A stretch of 64,000 nt of DNA. It comes from Diogma glabrata (lineage: Eukaryota > Arthropoda > Insecta > Diptera > Cylindrotomidae). Below, one piece after another: positions 1-11,314 of the stretch. Numbering within the stretch: position 1 is the first letter of the stretch; the number at the start of each line of letters is the position of its first letter. The position numbers and the translations under genes are program-made. The notes under the pieces are model-generated. The model searched no databases. It was not told the origin of the DNA and saw only the letters and a list, made by a program, of their open reading frames with translations. The DNA lies in contig OY856188.1 in the NCBI GenBank assembly GCA_963693315.1, positions 103,232,462 to 103,296,461 on the forward strand. The letters run 5' to 3'.

Positions 1-17
1 AAATATTTACATTATAG

Positions 18-137
18 AAAACGACAGATATTGCTACAGAAAGCTCAATAAACTTGCAAGAAAATTCAACAGTTAAATCTGAAAACACAAATGTGGAGCA
101 AATTGAATTGGCAACGACAGTTAAAATTGAAAAAGAG
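18..137 (+). CDS. Gene A (zinc-finger paralogue), internal coding exon, copy 1
   Basis: Forty codons between an AG acceptor (16-17) and a GT donor (138-139), phase 0 at both ends. The peptide starts KTTDIATESS and ends VKIEKE; it is acidic, low complexity and has no finger. The same exon occurs at 7967-8089 and, in gene B, at 50589-50699, always followed by a GTAA-type donor. About 85 bp of the following intron also match the intron after 7967-8089, so this is a real exon-intron duplication. Either gene A carries the exon twice, or this is the tail of another truncated paralogue; the upstream fingers would lie left of the window. Confidence 0.75.
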
Positions 138-224
138 GTAAATATATTTTCTGTTCTAAATAAAATTAAGATTTGTTTGTTCCATTTGTGTCCATGGAAA
201 AAGCTAGTGTGTAAGCCTTACAAT

Positions 225-1419
225 TATAAGCTAGAAACACAACACGGGCGAAATCGTCCGACGACGACGTTAGTAACATTACAATACACAGGATACATAC
301 ATTTCAAACACAACTACAGCGATAAACGAAAAAGTTTTTTTCGTCGCAGAAAATTTAGATTCTATTTCTATTTTACCGTCGGCGATGATTATTGCCAGAT
401 ATCAATTTTATTTTTATTTGGCTGCAAGGGTAATTTTTAATGTTAAGGTAGAAACACAACACGGACGATAACGTCGGACGATAAAAAAAACGTCTACAAT
501 TTCGCTGTTGTAACCACAACAAGGCGTCAGCGTGAAAAGCTGACAAAAATAAAATTGCATAAACTAAAATACTTTGCTCTTTGTCAAAATGAATATTACA
601 AATTTCAATTTAAAAAAAAACTAATTTTTACTAATAAATAAATAATACTAATTTTTCTACTAATAACTAATTTTAAAAATAAAATACAAATTATGAAAAA
701 ATATAAATGAATAAAACCAAACTTTGAACATAAACTCAAAATTCAGTTGACAACTCAAAACAAAATCATATTTTTCATTTGGCGGCACTGTCACAATAAC
801 ATTAACAATTACCTTTGCAGCCAAATAAAAATAAAATTGACATCTGGCAATAATCATCGCCGACGATAAATTAGAAATAGAATCTAAATTTTCTCCGACG
901 AAAATAACTTTTTCGTTTATCGCTGTAGTTGTGTTTGAGTTTGACATGTATGTATCCTGTGTATTCTAATGTTACTAACGTCGTCGTCGGACGATTTCGC
1001 CCGTGTTGTGTTTCTAGCTTTATTGTGATGTTGTGCCGCCAACTGAAAAATATGATTTTCTGATTTTTTTCGAGTTTCTGAGGTTGTAATCGTTTTGTTT
1101 TGAGTTGTCAACTTAATTTTGAGTTTGTGTTCAAAGTTCGGTTTTATTCATTTATATTTTTTCATTATTTGTATTTTGTATTTTATTTTTTAAAATTAGT
1201 TATTAGTAGAAAAATAATTATTATTTATTTATTAGTAAAAATTAGTTATTTTTAAAATTGAAATTTGTAAAATTCATTTTGACAAAAATCAAAGTATTTT
1301 AGTTTATGCAATTTTATTTTTGACAGTTTTTCACGCTGACGCCTTTGTTCTGGTTACAACAGCGAAATTTTAGACGTTTTTTAAACGTCCGACGTTATCG
1401 TCCGTGTTGCGTTTCTACC
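225..1419. repeat. Nested foldback/MITE element with long inverted repeats
   Basis: An inner element (about 446-1419) begins GGTAGAAAC and ends GTTTCTACC; its arms of several hundred bp pair (449-800 with 1030-1418). A related inverted terminus, CTAGAAACACAACACGGGCG, at 231-250 is mirrored near 1000-1020, so 229-436 also pairs with about 806-1020. The result is a palindrome within a palindrome with no transposase. Comparison with the uninterrupted intron at 8160-8190 places the insertion between 'cttacaatt' and 'tatattctg', with a possible TATA duplication. Confidence 0.75.
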
Positions 1420-1924
1420 TATATTCTGTATATACCACTTTCTAGTGTTCGGTCGAGATAACGTGATAAAGAAAATCATGATTTTTCGAAGTACAATACG
1501 CAGCCATTTATCACGAAAAAAAACAGATTTTTTGCTGGTTTTGTAAATGTCAAAATGTTTTAAATTTAGGTGACAATAAAAGTATTTTTTGTACGAGTAA
1601 ACCGTAGAATGGACTTTTACGATTCAAAATAGAGCGCAAAGCAGGCCTTTGTTTCCTTCTGAAATAACAATACCTAAAATACTATTTTAATAAATACTTA
1701 GCGTAAATATTTTTGACGGCATCAAACGAACTCAAAAGAACAAAATACATTATGGATATTTCCAATAAAAACATACTTATAATTACAGACATTTATATTT
1801 TGTCAAATTTTATTTTGAGAAAATAGTTAAATCCGCAAGCATTTTTTGTTTGTTTGTAATTGGTGGCCATTGAAATTTAGAAAAAAAATTAACAAAATAT
1901 TACGTGAATTTAACAATTTGTGCT
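1420..1924. other. Non-coding stretch, nothing recognised
   Basis: Begins with intron-like sequence continuing the gene A intron (tatattctgtatata). The rest is AT-rich DNA leading to the copia remnant, and may hold that element's 3' untranslated end or LTR, but no LTR boundary can be defined. Confidence 0.4.
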
Positions 1925-3708
1925 TGCTAAGGTGTTTTACTGCTTCTGACATGTCTGGTCGAGTTCAGTTTGCTGCAGATAACAACCTTCCAATCGCCTG
2001 TTAGTACGGAATCTTTTTCATCTCAGACGGCTCCTTTTCTGTCTTCGGTGATAGGTCCTTCGTTAATTTTTGGTTTACGTCTAATGGAGTACTAACTGCA
2101 TTGCATTTTCCCATGTTAAAGCGGTTTAGGATCTCTTAAATTTACTTCTCCTGATCCAGATGTAGTTCTCCGTTAGCAGTAGTTCGCATGCCATTCGGCT
2201 TCCTAAGAAACTTCATCTTGAATTGATCCATTAGTTTCTTCTTGAGCTGGTAACAATTGCTTTAATCGTTGGTGAATACCAAGATGTCATCCACATAAAT
2301 TGCTAAAAATATCATCTTGGAGCCATCTTTTTTATAGTAGATACATGGAACCACACTTGAACGTTTCAATCCATTGTTCTTCAAAGCAGCATCTAGCTTC
2401 TGATTCCAAACCAGACTGGATTACTTCAAACCATATATTTTGAACATGTTTGAACATATTTTGAAAACATAGATTTTGAACAAGTTCCAATATAGGTTCT
2501 CCCATTTCATTGATATTTTCATCGAAGGAGGAAAAAGACAATGAGTCGTTGTCAGATGCGTCTTCAATGTGAACTTCGTTGTTGGCAGTTTGTTGATAAA
2601 TCGCAGGTTCGTCTTCCACATCGGCAATAGGAGGATTCTCAGATATGCTATTCACCCCCACTTCAACAATGATGTCTGAACTGCACAGTTCGTCAGATAG
2701 AGAACTTGATGTCGATGGTACAGCTTCGCTCATAACGCTCATAAGCAGCTCATAACGCTCATGAACTGTTGCTCCATAAAAACAACACCTCTGCTCACAA
2801 TAACAGATCGATCCTCCGGATTGTAAAGACGGTATCCCTTTGAGGTTTCGGTATACTATATCTCACCGGGAAACAACGTGATGCTTTTGTGTCACACTTA
2901 GATCGCTTTTTCTTCGGAATATGCGACATGGCTACGCAACCAAAAATCGTGAAATGAGCCAAGCTTAGATTTACACCAGACCACATTTCTTCTGGAGTTT
3001 TCAGCAAACGTTTGTGAGGAGAACGTTTGTGTGGTAATATATGTTGCTGTGTTGACCGCTTTGGCGCAAAACTGTTTTGCAAGTACTGAGTCGCAAAGCA
3101 TGCAGCGCGTCTTCTCAACTAATGTTCGGCTAACGCGCACTGCTAATCTATTTCGCTCTGGAGTAAATGGCACAGTTTTCTGATGTAGAATTTCACAACG
3201 ATCGAGCTCAGTTGAAATCTCATGGTTTCCAAATTCTGTCCCATTATCAGAGCGAAGAATTTTCAATCGCTGTCCGTTTTGATTGTCAGCAAATGCCTTG
3301 AACTCGTTAAAACAACTCGCAACTTCGCCTTGGAAAAGTCACTGATGAATGTAAAGAAGTAGATGCTCCCAGTAATTGAACGAACTTCCATAGGCCCACT
3401 GACATCGCAATGGACGAGCTCCAAAACTCTCGAAGAAATTGTGATACTCGAAGGACTTTGACTCGACTTTGCTTGCCTTCTGCACTCGCTATACATTGAA
3501 GATGCATGGTCTTAGAGAAGCTTATGCCGGTTGTATATCCATCCCGTAGTAACTTCATACTATCCTGGTTCAAGTGATATAAGCGCCTATGCCAAATTCT
3601 AGAATCGTCTACTTTGGAAGCAGCAGAACACACCAATTCTGGTTGTTTCATATTAAGAATGCGCATGCCTTTAGATTTGCTTGCGGAAGCGTGTACATCT
3701 TCATTATC
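1925..3708 (-). mobile_element. Ty1/copia remnant: GAG-pre-integrase, integrase, reverse transcriptase
   Basis: Read on the minus strand from 3700 to 1925: a GAG-pre-integrase segment (IWHRRLYHLNQDSM, near 3570-3610), integrase pieces (LVHCDVSGPM; LRSDNGTEFG near 3240), an acidic linker (2330-2742) and the reverse transcriptase with the copia YVDDILVF motif near 2270-2310, then a decayed C-terminal RT block near 1960-2000 (TRPDM...VKHLSK). Domain order protease-integrase-RT is diagnostic of copia. The frame is broken by many stops and shifts, so it is dead. Its 5' half lies at 5932-6803, separated by the solo LTR at 3709-5931. Confidence 0.85.
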
Positions 3709-5931
3709 TGTAAAGGAGAACTAGCTCCATTGGAAAGCCAATGGAGTTGTTATAGCAGGCCGCATACCTAGTTCGATTTTGAACCCTAAACTAGCTTCAG
3801 TCTGCGGGAACGAGAGATTATACCTGCTGCCTAGTACAAATTGCGGAACTGTACGCGTGTATTGTTTATATATCGGATCGGAGATCAACAGAAAAGTGAT
3901 AAAAAGAAGACTCTGGCGGCCCTTCAGGTCGAAGAAGTCGCGACCGTCACGTTCACCCCCATACTATACTTCACTCACACGCTCACGCACCGCACACACT
4001 CACGCATACACACACACGCACACATTCCTACATACCTACATATATCCATATACATACACCTACACATCCATGCACATAAATATATATACATGAAAGTACC
4101 TACCCCATAGTGGTTGGTTCCCACTTCTCAAACTCCTGTTTTTATATTAAGGGCTCATTGAACACAAAAATGATGCATCTTATCAGGGAAATCGATGAAA
4201 TATAATTTTGTGTCCTTCAGTCGGTAACTACAAATTGCTGCCCCCGGTGCTAGGATCAACTTTCGGACGATCACTTTGTCGTACGCCTTTCAAACTTATA
4301 TAGCCGAGGTAAATAATCCACTTGCTTTTCTTATTATTGCATCCCGTAAAGTGACCTCAATCATACGGATACGATGTGACTAGGTGTCAGCATGTACGTT
4401 TTGGATCACTTGGTATTACTTCGTATCCACACCCAGAAATAGACATTATACTCAATTTCCCTCTTAAGCCCAGTTATCAGTCTGAACGCATAATCATAAA
4501 ATCACAAAACATACAAAATTTTTTTTTCTGTTTTTCCTTTTCTAAAATCTTTTTTTTTTGTTGTATATTTCCCTTGTCCTTTGCTGCTTTTATTATATGA
4601 CAAGAAACATATTATGTAGATCGAGAATAAATAAAACAAATCCACTTATATTCACTAGCAATGCTTTTCCTTTTTTTGGTTTGTTTTTTTTTCTATTTAA
4701 TTCTCACTAAAACTTAGGATGTGGTTGACAATTCAGGCAACTCTAAAAAAAAAATTATCACATGAGTATGGTATACGAGCCAACAAGCAAACGAGATTAT
4801 TCAACATAAAAATATTTATTGTACAGTTAAACAATTTTACAGTCGTTTACAGTTTATGATACTTGATAACACAAAAAAAAACCAACTTTCTTTTTTTTAA
4901 TGACCCTAGTAAATTTGATTATAAAATTAGCTAAGTATATAAGCAGAGTCCATCAAATTAGACTAAAAACAACACTATAATAATATATGGCTGCTGTGCG
5001 CCTCATAATTCACTATATTATGTTCTTTACAAATTATTTGTAACACTATATCTAGACTAGGTTTTACCGTATTCATGCAATTGTTCTAGACCAAAAAAAA
5101 ATTACAGTATTTCTCGTGCTTGAGTGTTTTCTGGCGACTCCGAATAGCAACTCGCTGTTCTGGGTCCTCACTAAAATACACGGTCGTCAAATCATAGAAT
5201 TGTTAAAGGAGACAGCAATAATCTAAAACATCCACATAGACGAATCTACCACTTCACGGATCTTTTACGCGTGTTTTCTTTCTTTTTACCGTTCCGTGGT
5301 TCCGTCATTAACAATACCAACAAAAACTATTTATTTAGTTTTTTTTAAATTCTTTTCCTATGATGTATCCCAAACACCGATTTTATTATATAATTTAATC
5401 TCACCAGCATTAAATGATTACGGTAAGAACAAAACTGTATCACACAAAAAAAATAAATTAAACTTCAAAATTAAAATATTACCTAACTAACCGCGGGTTC
5501 ACAGATAAATTTATTTTCTTATTGTTTTTTTATTTTTTTATTTAATAGTTCTTCAGGATATATTTACCAAACAACTCCGCTTTAGTTAGGTAGCTCGCTG
5601 TGTTCCGTCACCATGTCCATCATCACTTACAAGATCTATTGACAACGCCTTTCTTTTTACTTTAAACAAAAGACCCACACGCTTCGTCTGACATTATTAT
5701 CACCACACAACAAAGATATGAAGACGTCAAAATTTAATAATCCAATAAGAATAAGCGAGCCTCGAATTGAGTCTTCGTATTTATAGTCGATGAAAACATA
5801 AAAGGTCGATTTCCACGATAAAAAAAGAGACGATCAGTTTTTTTTATGTTTCCACCAACTTAGTGTACCCACTAAAAAGTTGGTTTGCTTAATGTTTAAT
5901 TTTGTTCGTTCGAACTCATTTCCCCATTACA
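3709..5931 (-). mobile_element. Long solo LTR (2.2 kb) inserted into the copia remnant
   Basis: Begins TGTAAAGG and ends CCATTACA, a TG...CA inverted terminus typical of an LTR. It splits the copia reading frame exactly between the CKI codons of the protease region (5942-5950) and the codons at 3700-3708. A second copy lies at 52202-56519 (start TGTAATGG); the two share the 'agcaggccgc' block, a short (CA)-rich tract and, at the far end, a 'tatttatagtcg' block that on the minus strand gives the TATA box 'gactataaatac'. This suggests minus orientation. No perfect target duplication is visible (TATC versus TATA). No coding frame. A non-autonomous LTR element is the alternative. Confidence 0.6.
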
Positions 5932-6803
5932 TATAACCCTAGATTTTACAGCTTTCTCCTTGAAATACAATCTTATTTCCTTTCCTTGTTACTTGACTGA
6001 CAGAAAGCAGATTAGTTGAAAGTTCAGGAACATAGATGACATCCTTGACAGTTATTTGATCTTCAGTAGTCAAACTCAATTTTATGTCACCTTTTTATAT
6101 TTTATGTGCTATCAGCAATTGTAACTTCACAGTCATACTACGCAATCGACTCAAACAAAGATGCATCATACGACATATGAACTAAAGTTCTGCTGTCCAA
6201 CTACCATGTGTCTGGATTACTGAAGTCTGCTTGCAAAGCGGAAACAAGAGCTTTACCTCTTTGTTTCTTGACAATAGAATTTTTAACACTTCTGGGCGAG
6301 AAACAATTAGTAGCAATATTGAACACTGAACTCCTAGCTTATTGCTGTTTCCATTTTGTTCTTTCTTCTGCTTGAAACGTTTATAGAATTTCTTCGGTTT
6401 CAATGTATACAAGACACTACTGGTTTGACTAGTACAATTTGACGATTCCTTTTTGACATCCTGTAAGAGTTTCATTTTAATGTTGTCAGCTGATATCGGT
6501 ATTCCCGAAGCCCCAATACTCATTACCATTGGCTTGTAATAATCTGGCAAATGACAAACCCTTAAGAAGAAGGCTTCCAATCCATTCGTCCGCAACAGTA
6601 AAACCAATGCTAGTCAGCTTGTTTGCAGTTGATAAAATTTGGGAAACGTAATCTTCTACGGATTTACATTCAACTAGTTGGACAGGACACAGCTTCTGTA
6701 ATAGTCCTATTTTAGGCTTAAATCCTGAATTTTGGAAGAGGCTATTCAATTTGTTCCAAATTTCCTCAGCCGTTCCTGCATTCTCAATATGAACGTAAAA
6801 TTT
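5932..6803 (-). mobile_element. Ty1/copia remnant: Gag and protease half
   Basis: On the minus strand, copia Gag (UBN2 type): EEIWNKLNSLF, CKSVEDYVSQI and DEWIGSLLLKGL, then after a frameshift MVMSIGASGIPISADNIKMK (6480-6540), then the protease-region tail VKDVIYVPELSTNLLSVSQV (about 5990-6050). It continues into the integrase half at 3708-1925 if the intervening LTR is removed. Several frameshifts and stops. The Gag N-terminus is missing: it is joined at about 6803 to a gypsy integrase fragment. Confidence 0.8.
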
Positions 6804-6880
6804 GTTTAAATGCTTTAATGACTTTTTTACAGTTTGTACCGCTCTCTCACCGAGACCGTTGGATTGAGGGTTGATCAATG
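6804..6880 (-). mobile_element. Ty3/gypsy integrase scrap fused to copia Gag
   Basis: Minus-strand codons give NPQSNGLGERAVQTVKKSL, the conserved block after the catalytic core of gypsy integrases (HPQSNG.AER.VQT.K). It runs in frame into the copia Gag segment, making one chimeric open frame. Only about 25 codons remain. Confidence 0.7.
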
Positions 6881-6889
6881 ATGATCAAT

Positions 6890-7556
6890 CAATCCATTCT
6901 CCGCATGGAGGGATCAGTTTTTATTGTTTTAAAATTTTTTTTTATTTTTGATCCACGGGTGTGACAACCCCGCGTACTCCAGTCCCTGCTATTGACATAC
7001 GAGTTAACGTGAGATATCACATACCACTGGTAATAGCAGTGAGATATCACTAGCCAAGGTGACATCTTAGTGGTGGTGGCGGATAAACTGTATTCAGTCA
7101 ACGGTAGCACCCTCAATCTTAGCTGTGAAATAATCCTTGATGATGAGACGCTATTGCTCCCTTGAGGAAACGAACTATGTGTGGGCCTTAATCCTCAAGA
7201 ATGACAGTGCGTCACAGGATCAAGGAATATGCAACCGGCTGGATTATTGGCAACTACATTTTTGTTTTGTTTCAGCAAATTTTTGTAAAAATTTGCTATT
7301 TACTTTTTAATTTACTTTTATTTTCTCTATTCTATCATAAAATATTGGCCTATGTCATATTTTGTCAGTGATAGGATTTTTTCTTTAGTTATCCATTCTT
7401 TAACCAAAAATATAAAAAAACAAAAAAAGAAAGATTTACGTCCATCAACATCTTTGAAAGTATGTTGTTGTGGGACCTTGGTCTTAAAAGGTTTTTATGT
7501 GTTATTGTGACACATATTGTAATTCCTACTACACAACACATTTTATAAAAAAAAAA
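6890..7556 (+). repeat. SINE-like/non-autonomous retroposon with a LINE-derived 3' tail, copy 1
   Basis: Starts near TCCGCATGGAGGGATCAG and ends in an A-rich tail. A second copy with the same start and end is at 41434-42089. The last ~150 bp (tgttgttgtgggacc...acaacacattttat) match the 3' end of the Jockey/CR1-like LINE at 61828-61970 (opposite strand). No long reading frame. This is what is expected of an element that borrows the LINE tail, or of an internally deleted LINE. Confidence 0.65.
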
Positions 7557-7966
7557 AATCTGAATTGTTGAAAATTTAACATATAATATAATTATGGAAT
7601 TTTTTAAGTGCAAATATTATTGCAAGACCTTCACGATCGGATGTAATGATGAATAGTTATTCTGCGCTGGTGATAAACTGCTAGACGCAAACATTATAGG
7701 GTTTTCTTCACCATTTATAATATGAGACACCTCATAAAAGCTGACTCCATAAAAACTAAGTTCCAGAACTATTGTTAATAAAATTTCTGTGACTAAGCTT
7801 GAGTTCGAAGTTTGTTTAATAATGAAAAATATTCAAAACAGACAAATAAAACTGAACCGTATGAACCTTGCTTTGTTACTAGATCTGAAATACAAAAGCC
7901 TGCTTCTAAATTAGCACAACTTTAAAATTTTCATTTAAGTTTAATTTTTAAATATTTACATTGTAG
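7557..7966 (+). other. Gene A intron upstream of the penultimate exon
   Basis: Its last ~110 bp (ctagatctgaaa...tgcttct...aatattt) align with the intron before gene B exon 19 (50500-50588). The rest is AT-rich without recognisable features. Confidence 0.6.
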
Positions 7967-8089
7967 AAAACGACAGATATTGGCACAAAAAGTTCAATAA
8001 ACTTGCAAGAAAATTCAACAGCTAAATCTGAAAACACAAACGTGGAGCAAATTGAATTGGCAACGATAGGTAAAATTGAAGAAGAAGAG
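7967..8089 (+). CDS. Gene A, penultimate coding exon
   Basis: Forty-one codons, phase 0-0, acceptor TTGTAG|AAAACG and donor GAG|GTAAAT. Peptide begins KTTDIGTKSS and ends KIEEEE. Homologous to 18-137 and to gene B exon 19. No domain; probably a linker between the last finger exon and the conserved C-terminus. Confidence 0.85.
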
Positions 8090-8447
8090 GTAAATATATT
8101 TTCCGTTCTAAATAAAATTAAGATTTCTTTATTCCATTTTTGTCTATGGGAAAAGCGAGTGTGTAAACCTTACAATTCTATATTCTGTATATGCGAAAGA
8201 TAATGTTTATGCATAATTATCCGGCTTGGAAATTTTAATTCAGTAGACTTGAATAAGCCACGACGTATTTCATAAAATTTGTCGAAGAGACTCTTGACCT
8301 ATTTACAACCACCTTAAGACCAATTATCTTAGATAAAATCTTTAGCAAATGTAGTGGAAGACCGACATCTAAAAAAACAAAACAAAAACTATAACATTTT
8401 TCTAAAAAATTATTTATGGAGTAATAACTTTTTTTATTTGATTTTAG

Positions 8448-8540
8448 ACTGATGTTTTAGAGACACAATCTACCGCTCCGCCTTCGAATAGTTGTTACGA
8501 TGAAGCAATCTGTAAAGAAGAACTAATTCTGTTTGACTAG
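8448..8540 (+). CDS. Gene A, terminal coding exon with conserved C-terminal peptide
   Basis: Thirty codons plus TAG after acceptor ATTTTAG|ACTGAT. The peptide TDVLETQSTAPPSNS... ends EELILFD. The gene B terminal exon (60470-60562) differs by only 6 of 93 bases, and just two changes alter residues (T/P and L/I), while the introns are much more diverged. This indicates purifying selection or recent conversion on the C-terminus. A matching AATAAA lies about 107 bp downstream. Confidence 0.88.
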   Translation, partial: TDVLETQSTAPPSNSCYDEAICKEELILFD

Positions 8541-8646
8541 AGCTTCTGAGAAAATAACAAGATGAACATATTTAGTCAAATGATCAAACTCAATATTTTT
8601 TAGGTTAAAAGGTTTAACATTTACATTTTACATTTTTAAAAACTAA

Positions 8647-8652
8647 AATAAA
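8647..8652 (+). terminator. Gene A polyadenylation signal AATAAA
   Basis: AATAAA within a 3' UTR block (AAATATTTAA...TTGGAAATAATTTCAA) that is conserved downstream of gene B (60702-60707). Confidence 0.7.
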
Positions 8653-9629
8653 TATTTAAGAATTTGGAAATAATTTCAATTTTTTTTATTAATTATTGTT
8701 AATGTTGTGCCTCACTTGCGTTATCATCTATCGTTCGGTAGCGCAATAATTATAACCCTAAGTTTTGCAATAGCTAGCGGGCTAATAAATTACGGCGCTA
8801 ATATTATCAGACTTTAAACTATGAAACTAAAATCATCCCGATAGTAAATTATCGCGCTAACATATTAGAGCGTTAACAAATTTGTTTAGTTGTGGCTACA
8901 CCCGTGTTTGAGGGTTATCTAATAAATTTTGTATTTTTTGATAAACTTTTTAACAGATGGAGTTTGTGGTTGCTGCACTGGTGTACTATACGAGCGTTTT
9001 TTATTATTAAATATATAAATTTATTTTTATGATTTAATAAAACTAATTTACTGGATTAAATATAAACCCAGGTTTGAAAAATAATGTTAGTGGTTAAAAT
9101 GCACAGTATACGAGCAATGTGAGTTCTTGCTTCATTCATAATTCATATTAAAAAGATTGCATTCCGAGTGTAATGAAAAAATGGTAAAATTTTGAAATGA
9201 GTAAACCTTGCCTGTATTCTACAGAAAACAATGAGAAAAACATTTTGTTACAATCTTTTGGCTGAACCAAGCAATTAATTCCATGAATTCGTCAGAATGT
9301 CAGTGGCTAATTTTGAAGTCCTTTCCATGTAAACCCTATGACAAACTTAAAAGCATTGATTAAAATCTAGATTTAATTCAACTTGTTTTTATTAAACCAC
9401 TGACCAATCAATCAATCAATCAAAGGTACTTCGGGTCAAGGTGGCAAGTGATAAGCTACTGCAACTGAAATTTATTTCATGCTAAGTATTGTCTGTGAAA
9501 TCCTAAATATGACTTGAGACTTGAAGACTTGAAACTAGAAAAATCTAAGGACAAAAAATATAAACAGAACAAAACTATCATACCCGAAAAACAACCAAAA
9601 TAGGTGTTGAACGTGAAAAAGACCAGATT
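8653..9629. other. Intergenic, AT-rich, with a short CG-rich repeat patch
   Basis: At 8740-8880 there are spaced blocks such as 'gcgggctaataaattacggcgc' read in pieces (gcgggctaat, ttacggcgct, tatcgcgctaac) resembling the patches at 62840-63200. A short (AATC)n run lies at 9404-9422. No gene seen. Confidence 0.4.
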
Positions 9630-9850
9630 TGGGATCGGAACGTGAGCAGTCTTAGAGTATTTATGATTTTAATCTAGAAACGAAAGGGAGGTGGGCTAAA
9701 GAATAAATATCATCGCTCTGCAAGAAATTAGAAAGTAATTTATGGAAAAGCAAGATCTGGATATCCAATATTTGTTCTGTAGTAGAGGCCATTCTTCTCT
9801 AAGAATATTTGATGCAGGTGTATACTGTATCGCTATGATAAAATGACCAT
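9630..9850 (+). mobile_element. Eroded RTE-type LINE endonuclease fragment
   Basis: Frame pieces give IIALQEIR (9711-9735), the signature near the start of LINE apurinic endonucleases, followed by recognisable but broken downstream codons. Related to, but much older than, the element starting at 13500. Confidence 0.45.
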
Positions 9851-9869
9851 AAAGGAATATGCAACAATA

Positions 9870-11040
9870 TGTTTTTCATTACCGTTCATTATGCATTGAA
9901 AAACCGTCGATAAGGAGACTTTCTATAGCATAACAATATAAGCAGTAGTGAAATAAACATAAAAACGCGACTTCATTTGAAGATATTGAATTACTTTGCA
10001 TTATCAAATCATTTAAGAATTGCCAGTACTTTCTTTCGGCATCGATCGATTGGACCATGGACCATGCATGCACCACATGGTCCATGTATCGTATGACGTT
10101 TCACATATTCATGTAATTTAGGAAAAAGAATGGGATCAGGGATTTAAGTACATACAAATTTATTAATCATTTCAATTCCATCAATTCTATCTTCATCTGA
10201 CAAATTTAACAAAATATGAGCATGCGGAAGACCACGTTTTTGAAATTCAATTTTGATTTTGATGCAAGAAATCTGTTAAACTATTGTACAAATCAGCACG
10301 AAGAGCAGATTGATTTGAACGAATGTAATGAAGCCGTGTACCTTCGATACGAACATACATATCAACAATCCATTGAAGAAATAATTTTTATGAACGATGC
10401 AAAAGACTAAAACCATCACGTATAGCAAGGCAATAAGATGCATATTGCAACATTGTAACTTTTGTACGTGGCACATTAGCACGTGAAGTTGAAACTAAAT
10501 TATGTGGAATGTTAACGCGCCACCCAGTATCACCATTTGGAAACAACAAAGGATAAGCTAAGGGATCCAAAGAAGAATCAAGGATAGAAACAGAACGAAT
10601 TTCATTTGCATTTTTTGAAAAAACAATCATATTTCTTTCAAAAGGTGGTTCACCATCATCATTTTTAAAAATATCAGCCACATCAGTTTGAACAGCATCA
10701 TTAAAACGACGAATATCACATTCTCTGTTAACTTTTATAACCATCGACACATCAGCTTTTCAGAAAGAGGAGGTAAATTGACTTTGCCTTTATGGCAACT
10801 CAAAAAAAACGCTTTATTATTATCTGAAGTAACTTCTCTTGCAAAATGTTTGGCAAGACAAAAACGACAACTCATATCCAAAGCACCACAAACATACGAA
10901 TCAAAGTTACCTGGAATCACATTCAAATTCACCACATTCAATTCTAAAAATCAACATTAACTTCATTGTGTAGAGCATTAACATTACGAATATATGCAAC
11001 ACGATCTCTGTTATTTCGACGTCTCGATTTTAGTTTGTAA
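9870..11040 (-). mobile_element. Helitron replicase fragment (Helitron-like N domain)
   Basis: Minus strand from about 11040: a zinc-finger-like block DMSCRFCLAKHFAREV and SCHKGKVNLPPLSE, then DPLAYPLLFPNGDTGWRV and KVTMLQYASYCLAIRDGFS, a broken frame with IEGTRLHYIRSNQ, then RGLPHAHIL (near 10220, the region of the Rep catalytic histidines) and HGPCGA (near 10070). These are in the usual order of the Helitron protein before its helicase. Frameshifts and stops make it a dead fragment; the helicase is absent here. Confidence 0.8.
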
Positions 11041-11273
11041 GGGGAGTCCGCTGTATAAAGAAGTAAATTTAATTCGTCTATAACTTTTTTATTTATAATC
11101 CAATTTGTGTGAAAAATCTTTAAAATCTAAGTTCGTTATCGCACATAATAATATCCATCAAAAAAAAATCGAGCTAAATTCAACGTAAATTATTTTTGAC
11201 TAAATATTTATTTCTTAAAATAATGTACAATCCCGTTACATAAATTTAAAATAATATGGTCACGTGACAGTTT

Positions 11274-11314
11274 CTGGACCAGAAACAATTAAATTTTAAT
11301 TGTTTCTGGTCCAG
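11274..11314. repeat. Perfect 41-bp palindrome
   Basis: Arms of 20 bp (CTGGACCAGAAACAATTAAA and its exact complement) around a single central base. Could be a MITE core or a recombination remnant. It is followed by GTTTCTGTTTCTGTTTCT-type repeats to about 11410. Confidence 0.9.

Noticed and set aside
54..440. 128-codon open stretch at the window start
   Set aside because: Only the first part (to 137) is an exon; the remainder runs through the splice donor into the intron and the foldback element.
3779..4110. Thr/His-rich open frames
   Set aside because: They translate the CA-rich tract of the solo LTR in two frames; simple-sequence artefacts.
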